Source: Actinoallomurus iriomotensis
Lineage (GTDB): Bacteria > Actinomycetota > Actinomycetes > Streptosporangiales > Streptosporangiaceae
Assembly: GCF_030269445.1 (NCBI RefSeq)
Contig: NZ_BSTJ01000013.1
Location: forward strand, 265,848 to 329,847
Length of the DNA: 64,000 nt
Reading direction: 5' to 3'
Position 1 is the first letter of the stretch, and the number at the start of each line of letters is the position of its first letter. Under the pieces are notes generated by a model, which did no database searches, was not told the DNA's origin, and worked only from the letters and a program-made list of their open reading frames with translations. Positions 15,525 through 23,718 of the stretch are shown piece by piece. The position numbers were made by a program, and so were the translations under genes.

Positions 15525-17801
15525 TCACGCTCCCCGTCGCCGCAGCGCCCGCCACGCCGACGCCAGCGCCGGGTCGCGGTCGGTGAGCGCCGACTCGACG
15601 TGCCGCCGGGCGAACCGCCCGAGCCCGTCGCCCCACGCCGTGAGCTGGGGGACCGGCGTCCGCGCCCGGTGCAGGCGCACCTCGATCTCGGCGAGGTCCA
15701 CCCGATCGTCCCGGCCGGGACCGGCGTCGAGCCAGTGGCCGGTGAGCTCCCGGCGTACGGCGTCGGTGGTCGCGGCCAGCACCTCGGCGCGCGACCGCGC
15801 CGGCCGTTCGGTGAGCGCCGCGGCGACGCTCGCGCACACCCGCCCGGTCAGCGGGTCGCCGGCGTCCATCCGGCCGAGGACGCGGGCCATCTCCGGCTCG
15901 GCGCCGGCTCGCAACGCCTCGCGGTGCGCGAGCACGATCCGCGCCGGACCGGCCAGCTCGGGCAGCCGGTCGCGGATCAGCTCGGCGAGACGTAGGGTCT
16001 CCGCCGCGTCGAGCGGCGCGGACTCGAAGACCCGCCGCGTCAGGCTCCGGAGCGCGGCGAACCGCGCCATCGCCGGGCCGAGCCGTTCGACGAGGCGTTC
16101 GCAGTCGTCCGGCGTCGGCGGAGCGTCCCAGAGCGCGTCGAGCAGCTCCTCGATCTCCGGCAGCCCGTACGGCTCCAGCTCGATCAGGCGGGCCGTGGCC
16201 TCGTGCCGGTCGGCGCGCGCGGACAGGACCAGCCCGCCGGTACGGGGCGCGCGGGTCCAGTCGCGATCGCCGAGCGCCGCGCGGGCGTCCGGCGTGAGCA
16301 TCGCCCGGCGGACGCCGGACTCGGCGCGTTCGAGACCGGCCAGGATGCCGCCGACCAGGGCGGCACGCCGGGCGCGGGGCGTCGCGCGCACGGCGGCGGC
16401 GATGTCGCCCGCGCCGCGCCGCGCGCACGCCGCGGCGGCCGCGGTCACGTCGTCGTCCGCGATCCGGCCGCCGACCTCGTCGGCGAGCCGGACGACGTCC
16501 GCCAGCGCGTCCAACCCGGACGCCTGCGCGAGCGCGGCGCGGAAGCGCGCGGGCAGGCCGTCGCGGAGCCGGAGCACGGGCAGGCGCTCGCGCAGTGACG
16601 GGTCGGCCAGGGCCAGCTCCACGCAACGCTCGGCGATCTCCGGTGCCACGTGCGCGAGCGCGGCGGCCAGCTCGAACCCGAGACCGGGCAGGGCCGGCGC
16701 CAGCGCCGGCCACAGCCAGGAGGGCGCCCCGCCGCACCGGACGAGCGCGGCGGCGGCCGACTCCTCCGCGGCGGACACAGACGTCTCCCCGCGGCACAGG
16801 GCGAGCAGCGCCGCCGCCCCGTCGGCCGAGGCGAGCGCGTGATGGCCCCCGGCCGGGACGCGGTGAAGCGGCTCCGCCACGCGCACCGACGCGGTGGCGG
16901 TCCGCCCGCCGGCCGACGACGCCGCGGCGTGGAACCGTCCGGTCCGGCCCTCGTCCGCGTCCGAGCCGAGCGTGGTGTCCTCGGCCGGACCGGACGTCAG
17001 CAGCTCGCCGACGGCGTCGATGCCGTCCAGGTCGCCCGTACGCCAGCAGTCCGCGATCACGCGGGAGAAACGGCCCGGGCGTTCGCCGTCGCCGGGGACC
17101 GGCTCGCTCAGCCGAAAGCCCCCGCGCGGCCACGCCTCCGGCACGGTGCCCACGACCAGCTGCGACGCCGACTCCGGGTCGGCGGTGTAGGTGATGAACG
17201 ACAGGTGGGCGGCCAGCGGCGCCGGCAGGGAATAGGACACCAGCGCGATCCAGCGCGCGACGAGCGCCGCGTCGTCGGCGACCAGCACGACCCGCCCGTG
17301 CCCGTCCGCGAGGGCGACCGTCACCGCGTCGAGCAGGGCGGCCAGCCGGTCGTGGGCGCCCTCACGCCCGAGCCAGGCGACGAGCGAGTCGGGGTCGAAC
17401 GCCGTACCGGGGACCAGGTCCGGCGCCGCACCGGGCGGGCCGTCCCACACCGGCGACTCCCACAGCTCGATCGGCCGCAGTCCCTCCAGCTCCTGCGGCG
17501 CCGCGACCACGGCGTGCCCGGAGAAGTTCCCGTACCGGCCCGAGTAGTCGCGGCCGGTGTAGCGGCAGCGCACCAGCACCGCGTGGTCGCCCTCCCGCCC
17601 GTACGCGAAGGCGACCGGGAAGGCGGCGAGCTCGTCCGGCGCGGGCGCGGACGGCGCGGACGGCGGCGGCCGGTAGCTCATGTACGGCGTGACGGCGCCG
17701 ACGACGTGCGGCGGAGTGCCCGGAGTCGTGGCGACGAACTGGAAACCGGATCTGCCGGTCGGGCCGGACTCCACCGAGGTGTACCGCAGGTCCCAGGCCA
17801 T
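15525..17801 (-). CDS. GAP1-like GTPase-associated protein, 758 aa
   Basis: The N-terminal 250 residues (MAWDLRYTSVESGPTGRSGF, then GDHAVLVRCRYTGRDYSGR and GNFSGHAVV) match the N-terminal domain of GTPase-associated protein 1 described for actinobacterial conflict-type gene clusters. The rest is an all-helical, Ala/Arg/Leu-rich solenoid with no catalytic motif I can name. The ATG overlaps the stop of the upstream GTPase by one base (TGATG), implying translational coupling, and the downstream GTPase starts four bases later. The name reflects consistent linkage with the two GTPases; real GAP activity is not shown. Confidence 0.68.
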   Translation of the reverse strand: MAWDLRYTSVESGPTGRSGFQFVATTPGTPPHVVGAVTPYMSYRPPPSAPSAPAPDELAAFPVAFAYGREGDHAVLVRCRYTGRDYSGRYGNFSGHAVVAAPQELEGLRPIELWESPVWDGPPGAAPDLVPGTAFDPDSLVAWLGREGAHDRLAALLDAVTVALADGHGRVVLVADDAALVARWIALVSYSLPAPLAAHLSFITYTADPESASQLVVGTVPEAWPRGGFRLSEPVPGDGERPGRFSRVIADCWRTGDLDGIDAVGELLTSGPAEDTTLGSDADEGRTGRFHAAASSAGGRTATASVRVAEPLHRVPAGGHHALASADGAAALLALCRGETSVSAAEESAAAALVRCGGAPSWLWPALAPALPGLGFELAAALAHVAPEIAERCVELALADPSLRERLPVLRLRDGLPARFRAALAQASGLDALADVVRLADEVGGRIADDDVTAAAAACARRGAGDIAAAVRATPRARRAALVGGILAGLERAESGVRRAMLTPDARAALGDRDWTRAPRTGGLVLSARADRHEATARLIELEPYGLPEIEELLDALWDAPPTPDDCERLVERLGPAMARFAALRSLTRRVFESAPLDAAETLRLAELIRDRLPELAGPARIVLAHREALRAGAEPEMARVLGRMDAGDPLTGRVCASVAAALTERPARSRAEVLAATTDAVRRELTGHWLDAGPGRDDRVDLAEIEVRLHRARTPVPQLTAWGDGLGRFARRHVESALTDRDPALASAWRALRRRGA

Positions 17802-18949
17802 CAGCGGGCCCCGTCGAGCATCCCGAACTGGTGCAGCAGCCACAGCAGCGGATCCTCGACGCGGTACGGCCGGATCCCGCCCGTGCCCACCGCGCCCTCG
17901 CGGGGCACGCCGCCGAGCGCCGAGACGCCGAACAGGCCGTACTCGGCGTACTCGTGGCTCAGGTAACGGTCCAGCTCACCGGCCTGCCAGTCGTACAGCA
18001 GCGCGCGTACCTGCTCGTGCACCGCCTCGCGGTCGTTCAGGTCGAGCGCGGCCGTCGCGGTGCGGTTCCGCTGGAGCGCTCCGTCGAGCGGCAACGCGTC
18101 GATCTTGGTGAGGGCGACCGCGGCCGGTACGGGGAGCCGCCGGCCGTGGGGAAGGTCCCGGCCGACGTGCAGCAGCTCGGTGACCCGGGCGATGACGTTG
18201 ATCGGCTCGCCGTCGGGATCGCCGCCGCCCGACTTCAGCTCCAGCGGGTCGACCAGGAAGATGATCGCGTCCGCCGCCGCGAGATAGCGCAGGTGCAGAT
18301 CGGTCACGTCCCGGCTGCGCAGGTCCTCGCCGGCCGTGTCGAACAGGACCAGCGTCAGCGACATGTCCTGCTGCCGCAGGCGCCGCCGGCGGGTGCGGGT
18401 GAGCAGGTAGACGAGCGGGTCGCGCGGCGTGGTCACCGCGCTCGCCGTGGCGGGCAGCAGCCGCCGGTCGCCGAAGAGCGGGCGGTGGAAGTCGCGCTTG
18501 TAGCGCTCGATGGTGCGGTCGTCGCAGGCCACGAGCGCGGTGCCCAGCTCGGCCCCGATGCGGTGCGACAGCTCGTGCAACAGCACGGCGATGTAGGTGC
18601 TCTTGCCGGAGTTCTTCGCCCCGACGAGCGCGACGATCTTCCCCGGCGTCTCGCAGTACGCACCGGGCAGCGGGTTGTGGCACTCGGGACAGACCCGGCG
18701 GGCGGTGTCCTGGCCGCACTCCGGGCAGGTCGCCCGGCGCGGCGTCCCGCGCCCGAGCCGCCGCACCGCCGGCGGCGGGTCGAAGTACGGCGGCAGCGAG
18801 GCGGACGCGGCCGACCCGGTGTACGCGGCGAGCCTCTCATCCAGCCGCGGCGCGCAGCCGGGACCTCGCCCGGAACTGCCGGCGCAGCGGAACCCGATCC
18901 GCTCACGCGCCAGCCGGGCGAAGCAGTAGGGACACGTGATCGACGACAT
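17801..18949 (-). CDS. Zinc-ribbon TRAFAC-type GTPase, 382 aa
   Basis: This is a soluble protein. It carries a first Cys pair (CPYC, residues 6-9), a paired ribbon (CPECGQDTARRVCPECHNPL, residues 75-94), then Walker A GAKNSGKS at about 110-117. Switch II is LFDTAGEDLRSRD, followed by DAIIFLVDPLEL and the base-specificity motif ALTKIDALP. A hydrophobic-mixed C-terminus follows. ATG at 18949 is preferred over a TTG one codon earlier. It lies 67 bases after the Fn3-like gene and is coupled to the GAP1-like gene. With the membrane GTPase it forms a pair of zinc-ribbon GTPases flanking the GAP1-like protein. Confidence 0.82.
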   Translation of the reverse strand: MSSITCPYCFARLARERIGFRCAGSSGRGPGCAPRLDERLAAYTGSAASASLPPYFDPPPAVRRLGRGTPRRATCPECGQDTARRVCPECHNPLPGAYCETPGKIVALVGAKNSGKSTYIAVLLHELSHRIGAELGTALVACDDRTIERYKRDFHRPLFGDRRLLPATASAVTTPRDPLVYLLTRTRRRRLRQQDMSLTLVLFDTAGEDLRSRDVTDLHLRYLAAADAIIFLVDPLELKSGGGDPDGEPINVIARVTELLHVGRDLPHGRRLPVPAAVALTKIDALPLDGALQRNRTATAALDLNDREAVHEQVRALLYDWQAGELDRYLSHEYAEYGLFGVSALGGVPREGAVGTGGIRPYRVEDPLLWLLHQFGMLDGAR

Positions 18950-19016
18950 CAACGCACCCCCACCCGGGGCCGGCGAGCGGGCGAGAACGGAGGAGCGGAG
19001 CGGACATGAGACGGCA

Positions 19017-21746
19017 TCAACGCACCTTCAGGTCGCGGACCGGAGGATCGCGGAGCTCGACCGCGGGGTCTTCGGCGAAGCAGCGGAGCCAGTACGGGCG
19101 TCGCAGCCGCGGCAGCCCGGCCGCCAGGCGCGTCGGAATCTCGACGTCGTCCCAGCTCATCACCGTCTCTCCGTCCGCCGGCCGCTGGGGCATCGGACCG
19201 GAGCGGGCGACGAGCACCAGCCGCCGCACCCGGGTCGGCGCCGCCCCGGTGAGCGTCACGACCAGCGGGCCGCGCAGGTGGGAGCGGCGCAGTTCGTACC
19301 CGACGATCGTGCGGCCGGGCACCACGGTGCGGACCGGCATGCCGGTGACGCGGCGGCCGTACGCGGTCGCGGCCGCGGCGACCTCGATGGTCACCGCCTC
19401 ACCGCCCGGCGAGGGGAGGCGGACGCCGCCGTGGGCGTCGTACCCGGCGCGGCCGATCGGCAGGCGGCTCTCCTCGCCGTCGCCGCAGCGCCAGCGGACC
19501 TCGGCCTCGGTGACGTCCGTCGGCCAGTCGAAGCCCAACGTGATCATCTCGCCGCGGCGTTCGGCGATGAGCTCGCGCGGCGGCGTGAGGTTCACGTGCT
19601 CGCGGTGGGCGCCGATCGTCGCGACGTCGCCGCTCACCGACACGGCGAGCAGGACGCCGGGGCCGGCGTGCAGCGCCACGCCGCCCGGGACGGGCGCGGT
19701 GCGCAGGACGCGCCCGGCGCGGTGCACCTCCTCGACGGCGAGCGTGGTGCCGGCCGGCCACGGCGGCGGACCGGGCATCGCCACCATCTCCACCTGCCCG
19801 TGCGGCGGCTCGTCGTAGGTGACCACGAGGTGCCCGGCGGGGTCCTGCTCGACGCTGAGGTCGCGGACCGGATCGGGCCGGGCGGCCGGTGTCGCCGCGA
19901 CGTGCACGCCGGAGGTGATGGTCTCGTGGCCGTCGGCGCTGAGATAGGCGGCGGCGACCCGGTAGTGGTACGTGGTGCCGTTCGTCACCGTCTCGTCGCG
20001 GAAACCGCCGCGCTCGGTCGGGACGGGCGTGCCGTCGCGGGTGACCAGCACCCGCACCGCCTCGGGCGGCGCGGTGAACCGCCCGGCGACCACGCCGTCG
20101 GCGGCCCGGACGAACACGTCGGCCGGCTCCGGGCGCACGTGCAGCGGGCCGGCCACGGCGGGCGCCGACGCCGCCGTGCCGCGCACCGCGAACACGGCAT
20201 AGAAGAGAGGTGCGTTGAGCGGCGGCGCCGGGTCACGGGCGAAGCCGCCGCCGGAGGGCAGTGTCTCGCCGTCGCCGGGGTGCCGGGGAACGCGGCCGAG
20301 ACAGCGGGCGACGACGTAGCCGATCTCACCGACCCGCGACGGGGTCGGCGCCCACGACAGCGCGACCTCGTCGCCCTCGACCACCGCCTCCATCCGGCCG
20401 GGAGCGCGCGGCGGCAGCCCGGCCTGCAGGTCGGCGGCGCCCGGCAGGTCGCCGACGAGCCGCAGCGCGTCGGCGAGCCGCAGCCACGCCTCGTCCGGAT
20501 CGGTCAGGACCAGGGCGGCGGCCTCCTGGCGCAGCGCGGTCGCGGAGGAGATGCGCCGTCGTGCCTCGGCGGCCAGCAGCTCCGCGTCGCCGGTCAGCTC
20601 GGCCGGCCCTGCCACCGACGCCAGCTCGGCCGCGGCGTGGATCTCACCGGCGTCGATGAGGTCGCGCAGCCGCGCGGCCAGCCCGCCGGCCACGCCGCTC
20701 TCCCGGATCACCGAGAACACCAGCCGCCGCGCGTCGTCCTCGTCCACGCCCAGGTCGTCGATGGCGAACCGGAGCAGCGCGCCCTCGGAGGCCCGCTGCT
20801 GGTGCCGCTCGCGCAGCCGGGCCACCACGTCGTACAGGACCAGCTCGGCGACGTCGTCGTAGTCGACGGCCGCGCTCGCCGCGTGTTCGGTGGTCGCGCT
20901 CGCCTCCTCACTCGCTCCGCGGGCGGCTCGTTCCTCACCGCCCACTCCGCTCGCTCGTCGGCTCGCCGCGTGTTCGGTGGTCGCGCTCGCCTCCTCACTC
21001 GCTCCGCGGGCGGCTCGTTCCTCACCGCCCACTCCGCTCGCTCGTCGGCTCGCCGCTCCGGCACGCTTGAGCGCGACGAGCACGGTGTCGGCGTTGGTGC
21101 GGTTGCCGTCGTGCGGGCGGCGGCTCCACTGCTCGGCCACCCGCCGGATGGCCGGCCGCAGGTCCGGCACCGATCCGAGGACCCGGCCGGCCCGCGGCTC
21201 CCCGGTGACGAACTCGCGCAGGTGGCGCGCGCCGAGGGCGTCGAGCGCGTCACGGGCGCGCGGATAGCCGGCGTACGGGGGCGCGGCGGGCAGGACGTCG
21301 GGCTCGCGGATCTCGATGCCGGCCTCGCGGGCCAGCTCGGCCGCCTCGCCGCCGATCTCGCGCAGGTCGCCGGGGGCGAGCGTCCTCATCTCCCCGGCGG
21401 CGTCGAGCAGCCGGGTGCGCAACTCGGCGCGGCGCCGGCCGGCCCGGTCGGCGGTCGTGGTCAGTTCGGCGCGCAGCGGCGCCAGGTCGCCGAGCGCGGC
21501 CCGCTCGAACAGCGGCGCGAGCTTGAGATGGTCGCCCTCGAGACGATCGATCAGTCGGCGGAAGCGCAGCTGCCCGCGCGACTTGCGCCAGCACATCCGG
21601 ACGCGTTTGACGCTCTCGGCCACCTCACGGCAGTTGAGCGGCTCGACCAGGGCGTACCGCACCCGCAGGTCGTCGGGCGGCTGGTTGCCGGCCGCCCTGG
21701 CGGGCTCCAGCACCTCTCGGACATAGCGCTGCTCGTCAAAGACCAT
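19017..21746 (-). CDS. Large Fn3-like repeat protein of the Hsp70-GTPase operon, 909 aa
   Basis: The N-terminal 220 residues are helical and basic (ESVKRVRMCWRKSRGQLRF near residue 45). Residues 231-289 are an exact 29-residue tandem duplication. A helical segment then resembles a SaeA-type N-region, and from about residue 430 a series of beta-sandwich, fibronectin-III-like domains follows (APGRMEAVVEGDEVALSWAP, then VRVLVTRDGTPVPTERGGFR and YHYRVAAAYLSADG). There is no signal peptide, so these domains are probably intracellular. No Shine-Dalgarno precedes the ATG, which overlaps the upstream small ORF by 11 bases, so translation is likely coupled. Its role in the cluster is unknown; a scaffold or Hsp70 client-presenting function is a guess. 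Confidence 0.78.
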   Translation of the reverse strand: MVFDEQRYVREVLEPARAAGNQPPDDLRVRYALVEPLNCREVAESVKRVRMCWRKSRGQLRFRRLIDRLEGDHLKLAPLFERAALGDLAPLRAELTTTADRAGRRRAELRTRLLDAAGEMRTLAPGDLREIGGEAAELAREAGIEIREPDVLPAAPPYAGYPRARDALDALGARHLREFVTGEPRAGRVLGSVPDLRPAIRRVAEQWSRRPHDGNRTNADTVLVALKRAGAASRRASGVGGEERAARGASEEASATTEHAASRRASGVGGEERAARGASEEASATTEHAASAAVDYDDVAELVLYDVVARLRERHQQRASEGALLRFAIDDLGVDEDDARRLVFSVIRESGVAGGLAARLRDLIDAGEIHAAAELASVAGPAELTGDAELLAAEARRRISSATALRQEAAALVLTDPDEAWLRLADALRLVGDLPGAADLQAGLPPRAPGRMEAVVEGDEVALSWAPTPSRVGEIGYVVARCLGRVPRHPGDGETLPSGGGFARDPAPPLNAPLFYAVFAVRGTAASAPAVAGPLHVRPEPADVFVRAADGVVAGRFTAPPEAVRVLVTRDGTPVPTERGGFRDETVTNGTTYHYRVAAAYLSADGHETITSGVHVAATPAARPDPVRDLSVEQDPAGHLVVTYDEPPHGQVEMVAMPGPPPWPAGTTLAVEEVHRAGRVLRTAPVPGGVALHAGPGVLLAVSVSGDVATIGAHREHVNLTPPRELIAERRGEMITLGFDWPTDVTEAEVRWRCGDGEESRLPIGRAGYDAHGGVRLPSPGGEAVTIEVAAAATAYGRRVTGMPVRTVVPGRTIVGYELRRSHLRGPLVVTLTGAAPTRVRRLVLVARSGPMPQRPADGETVMSWDDVEIPTRLAAGLPRLRRPYWLRCFAEDPAVELRDPPVRDLKVR
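20874..21056. repeat. Identical 87-bp tandem duplication inside the Fn3-like gene
   Basis: Two copies of an 87-base unit with no mismatch lie head to tail, plus a few shared flanking bases. The unit is rich in alternating CTCGCT/CACTCG words with an internal GGGCGG...CCGCCC stem. This is unlike the surrounding coding DNA and resembles REP-type interspersed elements. It stays in frame, adding 29 residues per copy. Confidence 0.9.
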
Positions 21747-22113
21747 GTGATCCGGTGCGGTCGCTACGACTGTTGGAGAACCCCCGCCCGTCGCGAGCGG
21801 CGTCCGCGAGGTGCGCCGCAAGGCGGGGAAGGGAGCCGGCCCGGTGCCGGTCGGGGACCGACGGCAGTGTCTCGGTCGTGCCGGGTGCCGGTGCGGGTGT
21901 CAGGGGCGCGTGGAGGCGGTGGGTTGGGACCGGTGCAGCCGGCCCGCCGCGCGGCGATGGGTGCCGGTCGGCGACTGACGGCGGCGTCTCGGTCGTGCCG
22001 GGTGCCGGCGTGCGTGTCAGGGGCGCGTGGAGGCGGTCGGTCGGGACCGGCGCATCCGGCCCGCCGCGCGGCGACGCGGCGGGGCGCCTCCCGGGCGTCG
22101 CGCAGTAGGGCAT
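21736..22113 (-). CDS. Candidate small proline-rich repeat protein, 125 aa
   Basis: A minus-strand frame opens at ATG 22113, 20 bases after the Hsp70 stop, with a GGTGGAG ribosome site seven bases upstream. It ends inside the first codons of the Fn3-like gene. The product has a 39-residue unit repeated twice (SPRGGPxAPVPTxRLHAPL, then PAPGTTETxPSVxDRH), followed by a short Ala/Arg tail. It is intrinsically disordered-looking and resembles no family I know. The third codon position is GC-rich. The tight fit between two cistrons, and the lack of a ribosome site for the next gene, argue that it is translated. It could still be a repeat-expanded spacer. Confidence 0.45.
   Translation of the reverse strand: MPYCATPGRRPAASPRGGPDAPVPTDRLHAPLTRTPAPGTTETPPSVADRHPSPRGGPAAPVPTHRLHAPLTPAPAPGTTETLPSVPDRHRAGSLPRLAAHLADAARDGRGFSNSRSDRTGSHGL
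21843..22076. repeat. Imperfect 117-bp tandem repeat, two copies
   Basis: Copies start at 21843 and 21960 and differ at scattered positions. The period is an exact multiple of three, and the differences preserve the open frame of the small proline-rich ORF. Confidence 0.85.
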
Positions 22114-22133
22114 GGGGGTCTCCACCGGTCTTT

Positions 22134-23717
22134 TCAGTCCACGCGGACGTGAGCGAGGTCCGTGCGGGACTCCTGGACGTCGTCCTCGGACATGCCGCCG
22201 ACGCGTACGTCGAGCGTGAGCTCCTCGGCCGTCTCCTTCTCCACCGCGGTGACGTGCAGGAGCCCGGAGGTGTCGAGGGCGAATGTCACCTCGATCGGAT
22301 AGCCCGCCGGTTTGCCCGGCGGGATCTTCAGCTCGCCGTCCGCGATCGGGTTGTTGTGCGCGACCTCGGTCGACTCGGCGCTGCCCGCCTGCTCCACCAC
22401 GATGATCTTGACGATCGTCTGGTCCTCGTCGACGGTGCCGAACTCGCGGGACTTGCCACGGGGCAGCGCGTCGTTGGCGTGGACGAGGTGGACGACGTGC
22501 TCCTGCTCGGTCACCGGGTCCAGCGCGATCACCCCGAAGGCGCGGGAGGCGACCGTGGTGATCTGCCGGGACGCCATGCGCTCCTGCTCGGCCTCGGACA
22601 GGCCGGCGCGCGAGGCCAGGTCGAGCGCCTTGTCGGTCTCTCCCTTGGCCAGCAGCTGGCGGTAGGTCTCCTCGAAGGCGTACAGCGCCGCGCCCTTGGC
22701 CACCGCGAGGTCGGGGTCCTGCAGCTTCGGCTTGAGCGACAGCTCGTTGGCCAGCCGCTGCGGCACCGCGGGCATCTTGGTGGAGCCGCCGACGAGGACC
22801 AGGTCGTCGTAGTCCTTGACGCCCTTCTCGGCGGCGGTCGCCAGCGTGCGTCCAGTGATCTCGATGGTGCGGTCGAGCAGGTCCTTGGTGATCTCCTCGA
22901 ACTTGTCCCGCGTGAGCTCGACCGTGGCGACCCGGCCCTCGTGCATGACGCGCACGACGTGGCGGGTGCGCAGCGACAGGGCCTTCTTCGCCTCTTCGGC
23001 GTCGTGGCGGAGCTGCTGTTCGGTGTGCGGGTCCTCGAGCGGGTCGCCGACGTCGGGGTGCTCCTCGGCGAAGCGCTCGGCGAGGTGCTCGACCACGCGG
23101 GCGTCCCAGTCGGCGCCGCCCAGCTCGTGGTCGCCGTCGGTGCACACGACCCCGATGTCGCCGTCACGAAGTGTGATCACCGTCGTGTCGAACGTGCCGC
23201 CGCCGAGGTCGTAGACCAGGATCGTGCGGTCCTGGTCGGGGTTGAGCACGCCGTAGGTGATCGCGGCCGCGACCGGCTCGGAGATGATGTCGATGACGTT
23301 GAGCCCGGCGATGTGACCGGCCTTGCGGGTCGCGTCGCGCTCGGCCGCGCCGAAGTAGGCGGGCACGGTGATGACGACGTCGTCGGCGTCCTCGCCGGTG
23401 GTGGCCTTCGCGTCTGCGACCAGCTTGCGCAGCACGAACGCGGAGATCTCCTCGGGGGAGTAGTCGCGTCCGTGCAGCTCGCGCGTGACCTCGTGGCCCA
23501 TGTCCCGCTTGATGAGGCTCACCACCAGGTCGGGGGAGAGCACGGCGGTGTCCTTCGCCGGGGCGCCGACCACGACATTGTCGGCGGACTCGAAGTAGAC
23601 GACCGACGGTGTCGTGTCGGTGCCCTCCATGTTGCGCAGAACGGTGGGACGGCCGACGTCGCCGATGCGTGCGATGCAGGAATGGGTCGTGCCCAGATCG
23701 ATTCCGTAGACAGCCAT
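22134..23717 (-). CDS. Lid-less Hsp70 (DnaK-family) ATPase, 527 aa
   Basis: The nucleotide-binding domain (residues 1 to about 375) has the phosphate motif GIDLGTTHSCIA, the second phosphate motif VYDLGGGTFDTTVI and the adenosine motif LVGGSTKMP. The linker and beta substrate-binding domain follow (FGVIALDPVTEQEHVVHLV, then ELKIPPGKPAGYPIEVTFALD). The protein stops after the beta domain (DDVQESRTDLAHVRVD), so the alpha-helical lid and EEVD-like tail of the canonical 600-plus-residue DnaK are missing. It follows grpE by one base, but no dnaJ is present. It is therefore a specialised Hsp70 serving this operon, not the housekeeping DnaK. Confidence 0.93.
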   Translation of the reverse strand: MAVYGIDLGTTHSCIARIGDVGRPTVLRNMEGTDTTPSVVYFESADNVVVGAPAKDTAVLSPDLVVSLIKRDMGHEVTRELHGRDYSPEEISAFVLRKLVADAKATTGEDADDVVITVPAYFGAAERDATRKAGHIAGLNVIDIISEPVAAAITYGVLNPDQDRTILVYDLGGGTFDTTVITLRDGDIGVVCTDGDHELGGADWDARVVEHLAERFAEEHPDVGDPLEDPHTEQQLRHDAEEAKKALSLRTRHVVRVMHEGRVATVELTRDKFEEITKDLLDRTIEITGRTLATAAEKGVKDYDDLVLVGGSTKMPAVPQRLANELSLKPKLQDPDLAVAKGAALYAFEETYRQLLAKGETDKALDLASRAGLSEAEQERMASRQITTVASRAFGVIALDPVTEQEHVVHLVHANDALPRGKSREFGTVDEDQTIVKIIVVEQAGSAESTEVAHNNPIADGELKIPPGKPAGYPIEVTFALDTSGLLHVTAVEKETAEELTLDVRVGGMSEDDVQESRTDLAHVRVD

Positions 23718-23718
23718 G

